Shown here: in pieces, positions 57,037 through 64,000 of the stretch
Layout: each line of letters starts with the position of its first letter
Numbering within the stretch: the first letter of the stretch is position 1
DNA from: Acinetobacter baumannii
GTDB taxonomy: Bacteria; Pseudomonadota; Gammaproteobacteria; Pseudomonadales; Moraxellaceae
Assembly: GCF_016508585.1 (NCBI RefSeq)
Contig: NZ_JADVOP010000001.1
Location: 62,001-126,000, forward strand
Length of the DNA: 64,000 nucleotides
Direction: 5' to 3'
Notes under the pieces: generated by a model
What the model saw: only the letters and a program-made list of their open reading frames with translations
Databases searched by the model: none
Told to the model about the DNA's origin: nothing
Program-made: the position numbers and the translations under genes

Positions 57037-57990
57037 ATGCGTAGAATGATCCCTTCATTACAATCTTTAATTTGTTTTGAGGCTGCTGCCAAACATTTGA
57101 GTTATACCTTTGCAGCACAAGAATTACATCTGACTCAAAGTGCAATCTCTCGTCAAGTGCAGCAATTGGAAGATTTTCTGGGATTACATTTATTCAATCG
57201 AACTCGACATGGTGTTGAACTGACCCAAGCAGGTGAACATTATTATAAAAATATAAAATCTCATTTATTGGGCATTGAGCAAAGTACGCTTGATTTAATC
57301 AGTCATAAAGGTTTAGGCGGCACATTAAAACTCGGTGTCGTTCCTACATTTGCAACACGCTGGTTACTGCCCCGACTATACAAGTTCAATGCAGTCTATC
57401 CAGAAATTACCATCCACCTTGAAACCAGTACCAAACCTTTCTTATTCAGCGAACATATTTTTGATGCTGCAATTTATACAGGAACACCGGCACAAATCGA
57501 AAATTGGCCAGGGGCAAAAATTCATTTCTTAATGAATGAAGATGTCGTTCCCGTCTGTTCAGCTGAATTAATTTTTAAGTATTTCCCCGAATTAAAAACG
57601 ACCTCAGGACATTTAAGTCGCAGCCTCACTGCTGAAGAAATCGCCAGCTTACCCCTACTGCAACAAACCACACGGCCTTATATTTGGAAAGAATGGTTTG
57701 AAGTGAACGGCTATGAACACCCTTTTGCTCTGGAAGGGCAACGACATGAATTATTTTCAATGCTTGCTGTAGCAGCCACACATCACATGGGTGTTGCACT
57801 TATTCCTCAGAAACTTCTGGAAAAAGAACTACGTTCAGGTGATTTGGTGATTGCTTCTAATATTAAACTTAAAGGCTCACGAGCTTATTATTTTGTCTAT
57901 GCTGAGCAGCAGCAATCACCACTCATTGCAAAATTTGTTGAATGGCTTCTTGCTGAAGTAGAAATTTCCAAAAATACATTTATGAAATAA
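57037..57990 (+). CDS. gcdR: LysR-family regulator, probable activator of glutarate catabolism
   Basis: 317 residues. The N-terminal winged helix contains CFEAAAKHLSYTFAAQELHL and TQSAISRQVQQLEDFLG. The effector domain has the GcvA/AmpR-type PRLYKFNAVYPEI pattern. It is divergent from gcdH, the arrangement known for GcdR. The start at 57037 has AAGGA six bases upstream; the ATG at 57031 is too close to that site. Confidence 0.85.
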   Translation: MRRMIPSLQSLICFEAAAKHLSYTFAAQELHLTQSAISRQVQQLEDFLGLHLFNRTRHGVELTQAGEHYYKNIKSHLLGIEQSTLDLISHKGLGGTLKLGVVPTFATRWLLPRLYKFNAVYPEITIHLETSTKPFLFSEHIFDAAIYTGTPAQIENWPGAKIHFLMNEDVVPVCSAELIFKYFPELKTTSGHLSRSLTAEEIASLPLLQQTTRPYIWKEWFEVNGYEHPFALEGQRHELFSMLAVAATHHMGVALIPQKLLEKELRSGDLVIASNIKLKGSRAYYFVYAEQQQSPLIAKFVEWLLAEVEISKNTFMK

Positions 57991-58027
57991 ACAGCCTATC
58001 CCCATCTCAAATAGGTTTAGATTGCAT

Positions 58028-58363
58028 TTAAGCACTAAAACCAATATAGCGATAAATTTCTTGAGAACCAACTGAACCTAGACTTATTTTATAAATCATA
58101 TAGTTTGCATATGTACTTTGACCCAGCTCATTAAAAATATTTAATCCTTGATCATCATGCTGATGGATTTCATCCACGCTGCGTTGCATCGTTTGTTCAA
58201 ATTCATCTGCAATATATTCGAAACCCAAATCCATAGCGATAAATAAAGTATGCTCGCAAGGTTGAAGATATTGTTCTTCATTCCAATCAATCACTGCATG
58301 TGTGCAATGCGGGCATGTAACATTTTCTTGAGAATTTTCTAGAGTGATCAGTTGAAATGGCAT
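58028..58363 (-). CDS. Putative zinc-binding protein of unknown function
   Basis: 111 residues from the likely start MPFQLITLENSQEN. CPHCTHAV plus PCEH around residues 18-39 gives a CxxC...C/H set that could hold zinc. The rest is acidic (IADEFEQTMQRSVDEIHQHD). It lies alone between the gcd locus and the HD gene. A longer GTG start at 58417 adds 18 residues without a ribosome site. I do not recognise the family. Confidence 0.6.
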   Translation of the reverse strand: MPFQLITLENSQENVTCPHCTHAVIDWNEEQYLQPCEHTLFIAMDLGFEYIADEFEQTMQRSVDEIHQHDDQGLNIFNELGQSTYANYMIYKISLGSVGSQEIYRYIGFSA

Positions 58364-58497
58364 ACGCTTTAGAACAAAATAAAATTGTATTTTAAACCAG
58401 TTGGCAAAATTAAACACGGGATTTAAACACGACTCTTGCCAGTTTAAAATTGCTTGTTAAATCTTTTATAAATAGAGAAAATATAAATAAGGATACT

Positions 58498-58926
58498 ATG
58501 TCAACGATTGAAAAAGCGATTGCTTTAGCAGCTCGTAAACACGCAGGTCAAAAAGATAAAGGACAGCAACCTTATATTTTTCATCCATTGAGACTAATGT
58601 TTAAAGTTAAAACTGCTGAACAGCAGATAGTTGCTGTGTTGCATGATATCTTAGAAGATACCGATACCACTGTGGTCGATTTGATTTCTCTGGGTTTTAG
58701 TCAAGAAATTGTTGATGCCATACTTGCATTGACTAAAAAAGAAAATGAATCTCGTATCGAAGCAGCATATCGTGCGGTAAAAAATCCCATTGCGAGAATT
58801 GTCAAATTAGCAGATGTCGCAGACAATATGGATCTTTCCCGTATTCCACATCCCACCACCAAAGATCTTTTGAGGTTGGAAGAATATAAACAGGTTCAAT
58901 ATATTCTAATGGCGGGTACAGCTTAA
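58498..58926 (+). CDS. HD-domain phosphohydrolase, SpoT/MESH1-like
   Basis: 142 residues. The HD signature is intact: H in YIFHPLRL (about residue 25), HD in VLHDILEDTD (about residue 48) and the distal aspartate in VKLADVADNMD (about residue 104). Small stand-alone proteins of this pattern resemble the (p)ppGpp hydrolase domain. There is no synthetase or TGS/ACT domain. AAGGA lies five bases before the ATG at 58498; the start at 58450 is rejected. Confidence 0.82.
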   Translation: MSTIEKAIALAARKHAGQKDKGQQPYIFHPLRLMFKVKTAEQQIVAVLHDILEDTDTTVVDLISLGFSQEIVDAILALTKKENESRIEAAYRAVKNPIARIVKLADVADNMDLSRIPHPTTKDLLRLEEYKQVQYILMAGTA

Positions 58927-59010
58927 ATCCCTTTTTTTCACAATTTACAATTGACTTGATGCAACGATTAAGGTTAAAAAAGCCAAATTGTCGCAATAAT
59001 GGAATGTCTC

Positions 59011-59910
59011 ATGCTGACTGATTTGGATGATTTTTATTGTTTTGGTTTGGTTGTTGAACACGGTGGATTCAGTGCTGCTGAACGTGCAACCGATATTCCA
59101 AAGTCTAAACTGAGTCGCCGAGTCTATAATCTTGAAGAAAAACTGGGCGTACGTCTGATTCAACGCAGTTCCCGTCATTTTGCTGTAACTGATATTGGCA
59201 TGAACATATATCGCCATGCGCAAGTCATGATGAATGCTGCTCAGTCTGCACATGATTTGGTGGATCATCTTAGTGAACAACCACGAGGTGTAATTAAAGT
59301 CAGCGTACCTGTTACTGTTGCGCAAAGTGAATTATCCAAAATTTTACCTGCATTCTTAAAAACCTATCCTGAAATTAAAGTGCAACTTTTGGTCAGCAAC
59401 CGTCGTGTTGACATTATCAATGAAGGTTTTGATCTCGCCCTACGTGTCCGAGCAAATTTGGATGATGATCCAAGCTTAGTTCTGAGAAAATTTGGGAATA
59501 TTGAACAGCATCTGCTAGCAAGCCAAGCTTACTTAAATGAATTTGGGATGCTGAAAAAACCTGAAGATTTAACTGAACATCGTATTTTAAGTATGGTCGA
59601 TGAACATTTGGATCAGCAAATGATTTTGCATGATGGTCAAAACCAACAGAAAAAAATTAAAGTCAATCCTGTGCTTATGGGATCAGATTTAATGATGCTT
59701 GCAAAATTAGCCAGCCAAAACTGTGGCATCGCCCTACTCCCAGATACAATTGCCAATGATTTTGTTGCATCAGGTGAGCTGGTACGTGTATTGCCTGATT
59801 GGAAAGCGCCACATGGTATTTTCCATGCAGTTTACCCTTCACGCCGTGGCTTACTCCCTGCTGTACGGGTGTTTATTGATTATTTAGTCGAACATCTCAG
59901 TAACCGTTAA
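59011..59910 (+). CDS. LysR-family regulator
   Basis: 299 residues. The helix-turn-helix is GGFSAAERATDIPKSKLSRR near residues 18-37. An effector-binding domain follows, of the CrgA/AaeR type (LLVSNRRVDIINEGFDLALR). The start at 59011 (MLTDLDDFYCF) has GGA seven bases upstream. Its target is unknown; the neighbours trmA and the HD gene run in the same direction and give no clue. Confidence 0.85.
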   Translation: MLTDLDDFYCFGLVVEHGGFSAAERATDIPKSKLSRRVYNLEEKLGVRLIQRSSRHFAVTDIGMNIYRHAQVMMNAAQSAHDLVDHLSEQPRGVIKVSVPVTVAQSELSKILPAFLKTYPEIKVQLLVSNRRVDIINEGFDLALRVRANLDDDPSLVLRKFGNIEQHLLASQAYLNEFGMLKKPEDLTEHRILSMVDEHLDQQMILHDGQNQQKKIKVNPVLMGSDLMMLAKLASQNCGIALLPDTIANDFVASGELVRVLPDWKAPHGIFHAVYPSRRGLLPAVRVFIDYLVEHLSNR

Positions 59911-60068
59911 GCGCAGATTCTACTCAAAAGTTGAAAATAAGGATTTGCGGAATCTGATTCAAAGTCTAAGCAGAATAAATTAAGTAAGATGGGGCGTTAT
60001 TCGGTGTCCATCTATAGCTATTTTTGATACCATCACCACTGCTTAATTCCAACGTTTTTCTGATTTAT

Positions 60069-61151
60069 ATGACTTCATCTTATCAACAACAACTTGATGC
60101 CAAAATTGAACGTATTCAATCTCAATTTGCAGAATTTAATCCACCATCACTGGAAGTCTTTGTATCGCCTGAACAAAACTTTCGTATGCGTGCAGAATTC
60201 CGCATTTGGCATACGGAAGACGATATGTTCTACGCCATGTTTGAGCGAGATGAAAATCAGCAGAAAACAGTTGCACGTATTGATGAATTTCCTATAGCAG
60301 ATCTTAGCATCAATCAACTTATGCCCATTTTATTGGCTGAATTGAAAACCTGTCCGCAGTTATCCAAACGTCTTTTCGAAGTGCATTTTCTTGCAACACT
60401 GAAAGGTGAGATGTTGGTCTCGTTAATTTACCGTGCTCCTTTAAATGAAGAATGGGAAGTTTTAGCAAAACAATTGGCTGACAAACTGAATATTAAAATT
60501 ATTGGACGTAGCCGTGGCCAAAAAATCGTATTGAGCGATGAGTTTGTTGTTGAAGAATTACAGGTATTCGAAAGAAAATTTCAATATAAACAAATCGAAA
60601 GTAGTTTTACTCAACCAAATGCACAAGTCTGCCAAAAAATGTTGGAGTGGGCTTGTCAAGCAGTAGATGGCGACAATCAAGACTTACTGGAACTGTATTG
60701 TGGCAATGGTAACTTTACCCTTCCCTTGTCGTTAAATTTCAAGCGTGTTTTGGCAACTGAGTTGGCAAAGTCTTCGGTCTATGCTGCACAATGGAATATT
60801 GAGCAGAACAAAATTGATAATATTCAGGTAGCACGACTGTCTGCTGAAGAGTTTACCCAAGCGTATAATGGTGAGCGTGAATTCCGCCGTTTACAGGAAG
60901 CAGAAATTGATGTACAAAGCTATCAATTTGATACTGTTTTTGTTGATCCTCCACGCGCAGGGATTGATGACGATACGCTCAAATTACTGCAAGGTTTCGA
61001 TACGATTCTTTATATCTCATGTAATCCAGATACTTTATACAGTAATCTGGAAACCCTTACCAAAACCCATAAAATTGTTAAATTTGCGATGTTTGATCAG
61101 TTTCCTTACACCCATCATGTTGAATCTGGGGTTTTGCTTAAAAAGATTTAA
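60069..61151 (+). CDS. trmA: tRNA (uracil-5-)-methyltransferase
   Basis: 360 residues. The SAM-binding block [14 protein letters not shown] is near residue 210, [11 protein letters not shown] near residue 295 and the catalytic cysteine block YISCNPDTL near residue 317. It methylates U54 of tRNA to ribothymidine. Its length and the absence of a TRAM domain distinguish TrmA from RlmC/RlmD. The start at 60069 is chosen because TrmA begins close to this point; the longer form from 60024 has no ribosome site. Confidence 0.93.
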   Translation: MTSSYQQQLDAKIERIQSQFAEFNPPSLEVFVSPEQNFRMRAEFRIWHTEDDMFYAMFERDENQQKTVARIDEFPIADLSINQLMPILLAELKTCPQLSKRLFEVHFLATLKGEMLVSLIYRAPLNEEWEVLAKQLADKLNIKIIGRSRGQKIVLSDEFVVEELQVFERKFQYKQIESSFTQPNAQVCQKMLEWACQAVDGDNQDLLELYCGNGNFTLPLSLNFKRVLATELAKSSVYAAQWNIEQNKIDNIQVARLSAEEFTQAYNGEREFRRLQEAEIDVQSYQFDTVFVDPPRAGIDDDTLKLLQGFDTILYISCNPDTLYSNLETLTKTHKIVKFAMFDQFPYTHHVESGVLLKKI

Positions 61152-61172
61152 ACAATTTATTACAACCACGAT

Positions 61173-61200
61173 ATGCCATGAAAGATTTCATGGCATTTTT
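61173..61200 (+). terminator. Terminator of trmA
   Basis: ATGCCATGAAA and TTTCATGGCAT form an 11-base stem with a two-base loop, followed by TTTTATTTTT. It lies about 20 bases after the stop. Confidence 0.75.
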
Positions 61201-61394
61201 ATTTTTCACCAATGCTTATATATATCAATAACATATAATATTTTCTTATATTTAAACTTAAAAGAACCACTTAGAAAATATTTAATGATTGGCAAATTCA
61301 GTCTATAACTCGACCATTTACCATGCCTGCTATCTTGAATTTTATAAAAAAACGTCTATATTTCGAACTATGTTAGGTTGCGTATGAAGGCTCT

Positions 61395-61625
61395 ATGAGT
61401 TTTTGGCAAAAGCTGTTTATGGCTAAAGATACTGTGCAAAATGAACATAAAAATCAGATTGCATGCGTTGAAAATGATTGCTCTTGTAAATCCAATGATC
61501 AACTCTTATCTGCGTTGATGAATACTACAGATCAAGATGTGATTACTGGAATTAAGAAAGTACTGATCTCAAGAGGTTTCAGTAAAAAAGAGTTAAACCA
61601 GTTACAGCATCCACCTATTCAATAG
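61395..61625 (+). CDS. Small cysteine-containing protein, unknown
   Basis: 76 residues, soluble. Three cysteines lie close together near residues 24-31 (IACVENDCSCKS), a possible metal or redox site. The second half is helical, with ITGIKKVLISRGFSKKELNQ. GAAGG lies five bases before the ATG, which supports translation. An own terminator follows. No family recognised. Confidence 0.6.
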   Translation: MSFWQKLFMAKDTVQNEHKNQIACVENDCSCKSNDQLLSALMNTTDQDVITGIKKVLISRGFSKKELNQLQHPPIQ

Positions 61626-61646
61626 TCATGGATGACCGCTAAGAAA

Positions 61647-61676
61647 AAGCATTCAGTTTACTGGATGCTTTTTTAT
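61647..61676 (+). terminator. Terminator of the small cysteine protein gene
   Basis: AGCATTCAG and CTGGATGCT form a nine-base stem with one G-T pair and a four-base loop, followed by TTTTTT. Confidence 0.7.
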
Positions 61677-61781
61677 TGCAGCCTTGACTGCCTTTTCTAT
61701 AACCCAGTTGCAGCAAATTTTGCTGTTTGTCCTAAGCTTCTATACAATAATTTGCAATAATATAAAAGTGAAGTATTGATC

Positions 61782-62849
61782 TTGAAAATAAAAAACCTCT
61801 TCTTGTTATTATGGCTGAGTTGCTCTATTGCCTACGCTGAGATCAGCGATGATGATCTTCAAACCATTGAAAATTTAACGGGTCAGGTTTTGGGAAATAA
61901 AAAACTAGCCCAACTGGAACCCCAGATCAAAGCTCAAATCAAAAAATCACAACCCACTGTGCAACAATTATTCAAAGCTGAACAAATTAATTATAATGAT
62001 TCCGTCTATTTACATAATTATGCAATCATTACTTCTGGATATGCTGAGTATTTGCTTGATCAAGATTGTGCAGAAATTTCACATCCGATCCAAGAACTGG
62101 CTGAACAAGCCTATCTTGCATTACAGAAACGCGATCCTAAAGATAGCATTGCATTAAATAATTTTGGACTTTTCTATGCACAAATGTCTGTTTATTATCG
62201 AAAAAATAGCAATCCAACACCTCGTTTAACTTATTTGCTTAAAGCGGAGCAATTATTTGAAACCTTGATTCAAATTGAACCCAAGAATGAAGAATATGAA
62301 AGAAATTATTATGCCGTATTGAGCGATAAGTTAATGTTGCTATACAAGTATCATCGAGATACGGAAGAACAAAAACGTTTGGTGAATATCCTCAAAAAGC
62401 CCTTATTTCAGTATCTATCTCATCCTGAACAAGCTTTTGATTCTGGTAACTTTATTATTCTGGCACAGCAATACTATCAAGGTTTAAATAGAGAGAACCC
62501 CGAAGCAGCTGAAAAATGGTTAAGAGATAATCAACAAAAAATTGAAAAAGTGGTCAATAAAAATCGTAAGCATACTCAGCGTGAAAATGAATTTTTAGCT
62601 GAATTCTATGCCTTATTGAATCAACCCGCTAAAGCACTCTCATATTTAAAGCAATTAGAATTTTCAGATGAGAACAGCACTGAACCCTCTTCTTTTGAAG
62701 ATGAACCCAATCTAGCAAATTTAAGATTGAACCCTGAATATCAAAAATGGTTTAAAAAATATACTCAAGATTATCAAGAATACCGGAAAGCATTACCTGA
62801 AGTTTGTAGAATCAGTCAGTTAGAAACAACGAAAAACCCAGTACCTTAA
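61782..62849 (+). CDS. Exported helical-repeat protein of unknown function
   Basis: 355 residues with a TTG start at 61782 (AAG eight bases upstream); the TTG at 61776 leaves too little room for its ribosome site. The signal peptide ends at about residue 18 (AYA/EIS). The rest is helical with TPR-like spacing, for example NNFGLFYAQMSVYYRKN near residue 130 and FYALLNQPAKALSYLKQLE near residue 285. A periplasmic scaffold or assembly role is possible; the family is not recognised. Confidence 0.65.
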   Translation: MKIKNLFLLLWLSCSIAYAEISDDDLQTIENLTGQVLGNKKLAQLEPQIKAQIKKSQPTVQQLFKAEQINYNDSVYLHNYAIITSGYAEYLLDQDCAEISHPIQELAEQAYLALQKRDPKDSIALNNFGLFYAQMSVYYRKNSNPTPRLTYLLKAEQLFETLIQIEPKNEEYERNYYAVLSDKLMLLYKYHRDTEEQKRLVNILKKPLFQYLSHPEQAFDSGNFIILAQQYYQGLNRENPEAAEKWLRDNQQKIEKVVNKNRKHTQRENEFLAEFYALLNQPAKALSYLKQLEFSDENSTEPSSFEDEPNLANLRLNPEYQKWFKKYTQDYQEYRKALPEVCRISQLETTKNPVP

Positions 62850-62870
62850 ATTGACTTGTGGCAAAAACAT

Positions 62871-63224
62871 TTAACGAATCAGCCCTTGTGGCTGTAAAAT
62901 AATCACTAAAGCACCAATCATCACAATACACCCGCCGAGTAAATCCCAACGGCTGAGACTGACTTGATCAACAAATCTCAGCCACATTAATGCTGAAAAA
63001 ATATAGATTCCCCCATAAGCTGCATAAATCCGCCCAGATGCTGCCGGATGTAAGGTCAATAGCCAAACAAATACAGCCAAACTCAATGCCGTCGGGATCC
63101 ATAACCACTGGCTTTTATTTTGATTTAAAATCAGATAAGGAAAATAACATCCTAAAATTTCAGCTACGGCAGTGACTAAAAATAATAAAATCGTGGTGAA
63201 TACTTTATTAAATGCAATATCCAT
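62871..63224 (-). CDS. YnfA/UPF0060-family membrane protein
   Basis: 117 residues with four membrane segments, the size and layout of the UPF0060 (YnfA) family. The blocks [14 protein letters not shown] (about residue 19) and [14 protein letters not shown] (about residue 62) are diagnostic. YnfA is related to small multidrug transporters; a physiological substrate is not established. Confidence 0.88.
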   Translation of the reverse strand: MDIAFNKVFTTILLFLVTAVAEILGCYFPYLILNQNKSQWLWIPTALSLAVFVWLLTLHPAASGRIYAAYGGIYIFSALMWLRFVDQVSLSRWDLLGGCIVMIGALVIILQPQGLIR

Positions 63225-63442
63225 TTCTACTCAAGCTTAATTGATGTTGTAAAAGTATAGGGGATTTTCACAGAATATCCGCAATAAATTTAATCATCCT
63301 TGATGCCTGATTCAATTTTTAGTATCCACCTATTGCCTATGTTGAACTAAAAAAAGAAAATCCTACATTAAAGCATCCATCGATTATTTTATATGCAAAC
63401 AAATGCGTTAAACTCAAAAACTTTAGAATCATGGCGGTTCAA

Positions 63443-63963
63443 ATGAACATCCACTATATGCGATGTGGTTTGTTGGTGATTCTCTTTTTCAGTCAACAAG
63501 AGCAGCAGCATTCACACTTCCGCTTTGGACGTACGCATCCATGACACTACAAAATCCAAATACAGTTGTTAAACATGGTGCAGTTAGCCACATTGACTTT
63601 CCCTATCTCAGGGTATAGCTACCCAAACATAGCAATCATGTGGCGATTCTGACGATTAGCGGTGGCGGATATGCCCGAGAAGAACTCGCCAAAGAAAGTA
63701 CACCCACATCAGAGTTTCTACAGCACCTATCTTTTTAGCCCATTCGATTGATGATCCGATAGTCCCTGTTCAGCATAGTTTAGTTATGCAAATAGCTTTA
63801 GAGAACAACAGTATCTCTTATGAAATTCATTTATTTAAAAAAAGGAGGACATGGTTGGGGCTTAGGAAAAGCAAATACCGAAACAATGCAATGGCCTACT
63901 TTATTACTCGCATGCTTGAAAAAAATTAATATTTTGCCGGTTGAATATTCAGACAAAAAATAA
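63443..63963 (+). pseudogene. Broken alpha/beta hydrolase (acetylesterase-like)
   Basis: Recognisable hydrolase pieces lie in different frames. ATG at 63443 opens a signal-like peptide that stops at 63542. ATG at 63541 gives MTLQNPNTVVKHGAVSHIDF, a TAG at 63616, then NHVAILTISGGGYAREELAK (oxyanion-loop GGGY) up to about 63720. The last part, APIFLAHSIDDPIVPVQHS and GGHGWGL, holds the aspartate and histidine blocks. The middle with the nucleophile serine is missing, and a run of seven A at 63837-63843 shifts the frame again. The gene is clearly dead. Confidence 0.75.
63715..63730. repeat. 16-base direct repeat, copy 1 (copy 2 at 63985-64000)
   Basis: TTTCTACAGCACCTAT occurs inside the broken hydrolase and again as the last 16 bases of the window, with a spacing of 270 bases. 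This is too long for chance. It suggests the start of a tandem duplication that continues past the right edge. Confidence 0.65.
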
Positions 63964-63987
63964 CCCGTAATCAATACGGGTTATTTT
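63960..63987 (+). terminator. Terminator after the broken hydrolase
   Basis: AATAACCCGTA and TACGGGTTATT form a ten- to eleven-base stem with a short ATCAA loop, followed by TTTT. The T-tract runs into the repeat that ends the window. Confidence 0.7.
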
Positions 63988-64000
63988 CTACAGCACCTAT

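Overview
The window looks like a chromosomal segment of an Acinetobacter species. It is AT-rich and has short intergenic spacers. Several neighbourhoods are typical of the genus: cobalamin salvage without de novo synthesis, fba / small lipoprotein / pgk, prpBC, ppk1 and a glutarate/glutaryl-CoA locus. It also carries an eight-gene siderophore cluster whose order matches what I recall of the acinetoferrin locus of A. haemolyticus (acbABCD-actBCAD). I see no rRNA, tRNA, complete insertion sequence, prophage or CRISPR array. The species is not resolvable from this sequence alone.

Layout. 1-2.6 kb: a YeeE/YedE sulfur-transport pair, a zeta-toxin-like kinase with a small partner, and a BigR/SqrR-type ArsR regulator with two cysteines 66 residues apart. 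2.7-7.0 kb: a SulP transporter, SstT, a DUF1275 protein and a DUF2058 protein. 7.3-11.0 kb: the cobalamin lower-loop genes cobS, cobC, cobT and cobU plus a 2H phosphoesterase. 11.1-12.7 kb: a MINPP-like histidine phosphatase lipoprotein behind a candidate Pho box. 13.1-24.1 kb: the acinetoferrin-type biosynthesis, export and uptake cluster with a Fur-box promoter. 24.6-26.6 kb: two small exported proteins and YbaK. 26.8-33.1 kb: a six-gene lipid operon related to E. coli ynbABCD, which is the least understood multi-gene system here. 33.4-38.3 kb: a DMT transporter, fba, pgk, DUF2237 and Maf. 38.9-45.2 kb: a JmjC-type ribosomal oxygenase, an FMN glutamate-synthase-like protein, a membrane protein of unknown function and a tandem pair of exported paralogues. 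45.2-49.2 kb: prpC, prpB, a TetR regulator and argF. 49.5-52.3 kb: a small exported protein and ppk1 behind a Pho box. 52.4-58.0 kb: a CoA-transferase, an MFS carrier, GcdH and a LysR regulator (glutarate use). 58.0-64.0 kb: a putative zinc-binding protein, an HD hydrolase, a second LysR, trmA, small unknowns, YnfA and a broken alpha/beta hydrolase at the right edge.

How the parts work together. The sulfur module pairs transporters with a likely persulfide-sensing repressor. The siderophore genes make, export and re-import a citrate-hydroxamate, and a terminator sits before the last exporter gene. The lipid operon could run from lysophosphatidate through CDP-diacylglycerol to an unknown head-group lipid, followed by phosphatase, hydrolase and methyltransferase steps. 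Two Pho boxes suggest that phosphate starvation controls both phosphate scavenging (the phosphatase) and polyphosphate metabolism (ppk1). Decaying genes lie at 12.84-13.06, 38.4-38.7, 40.23-40.34 and 63.44-63.96 kb.
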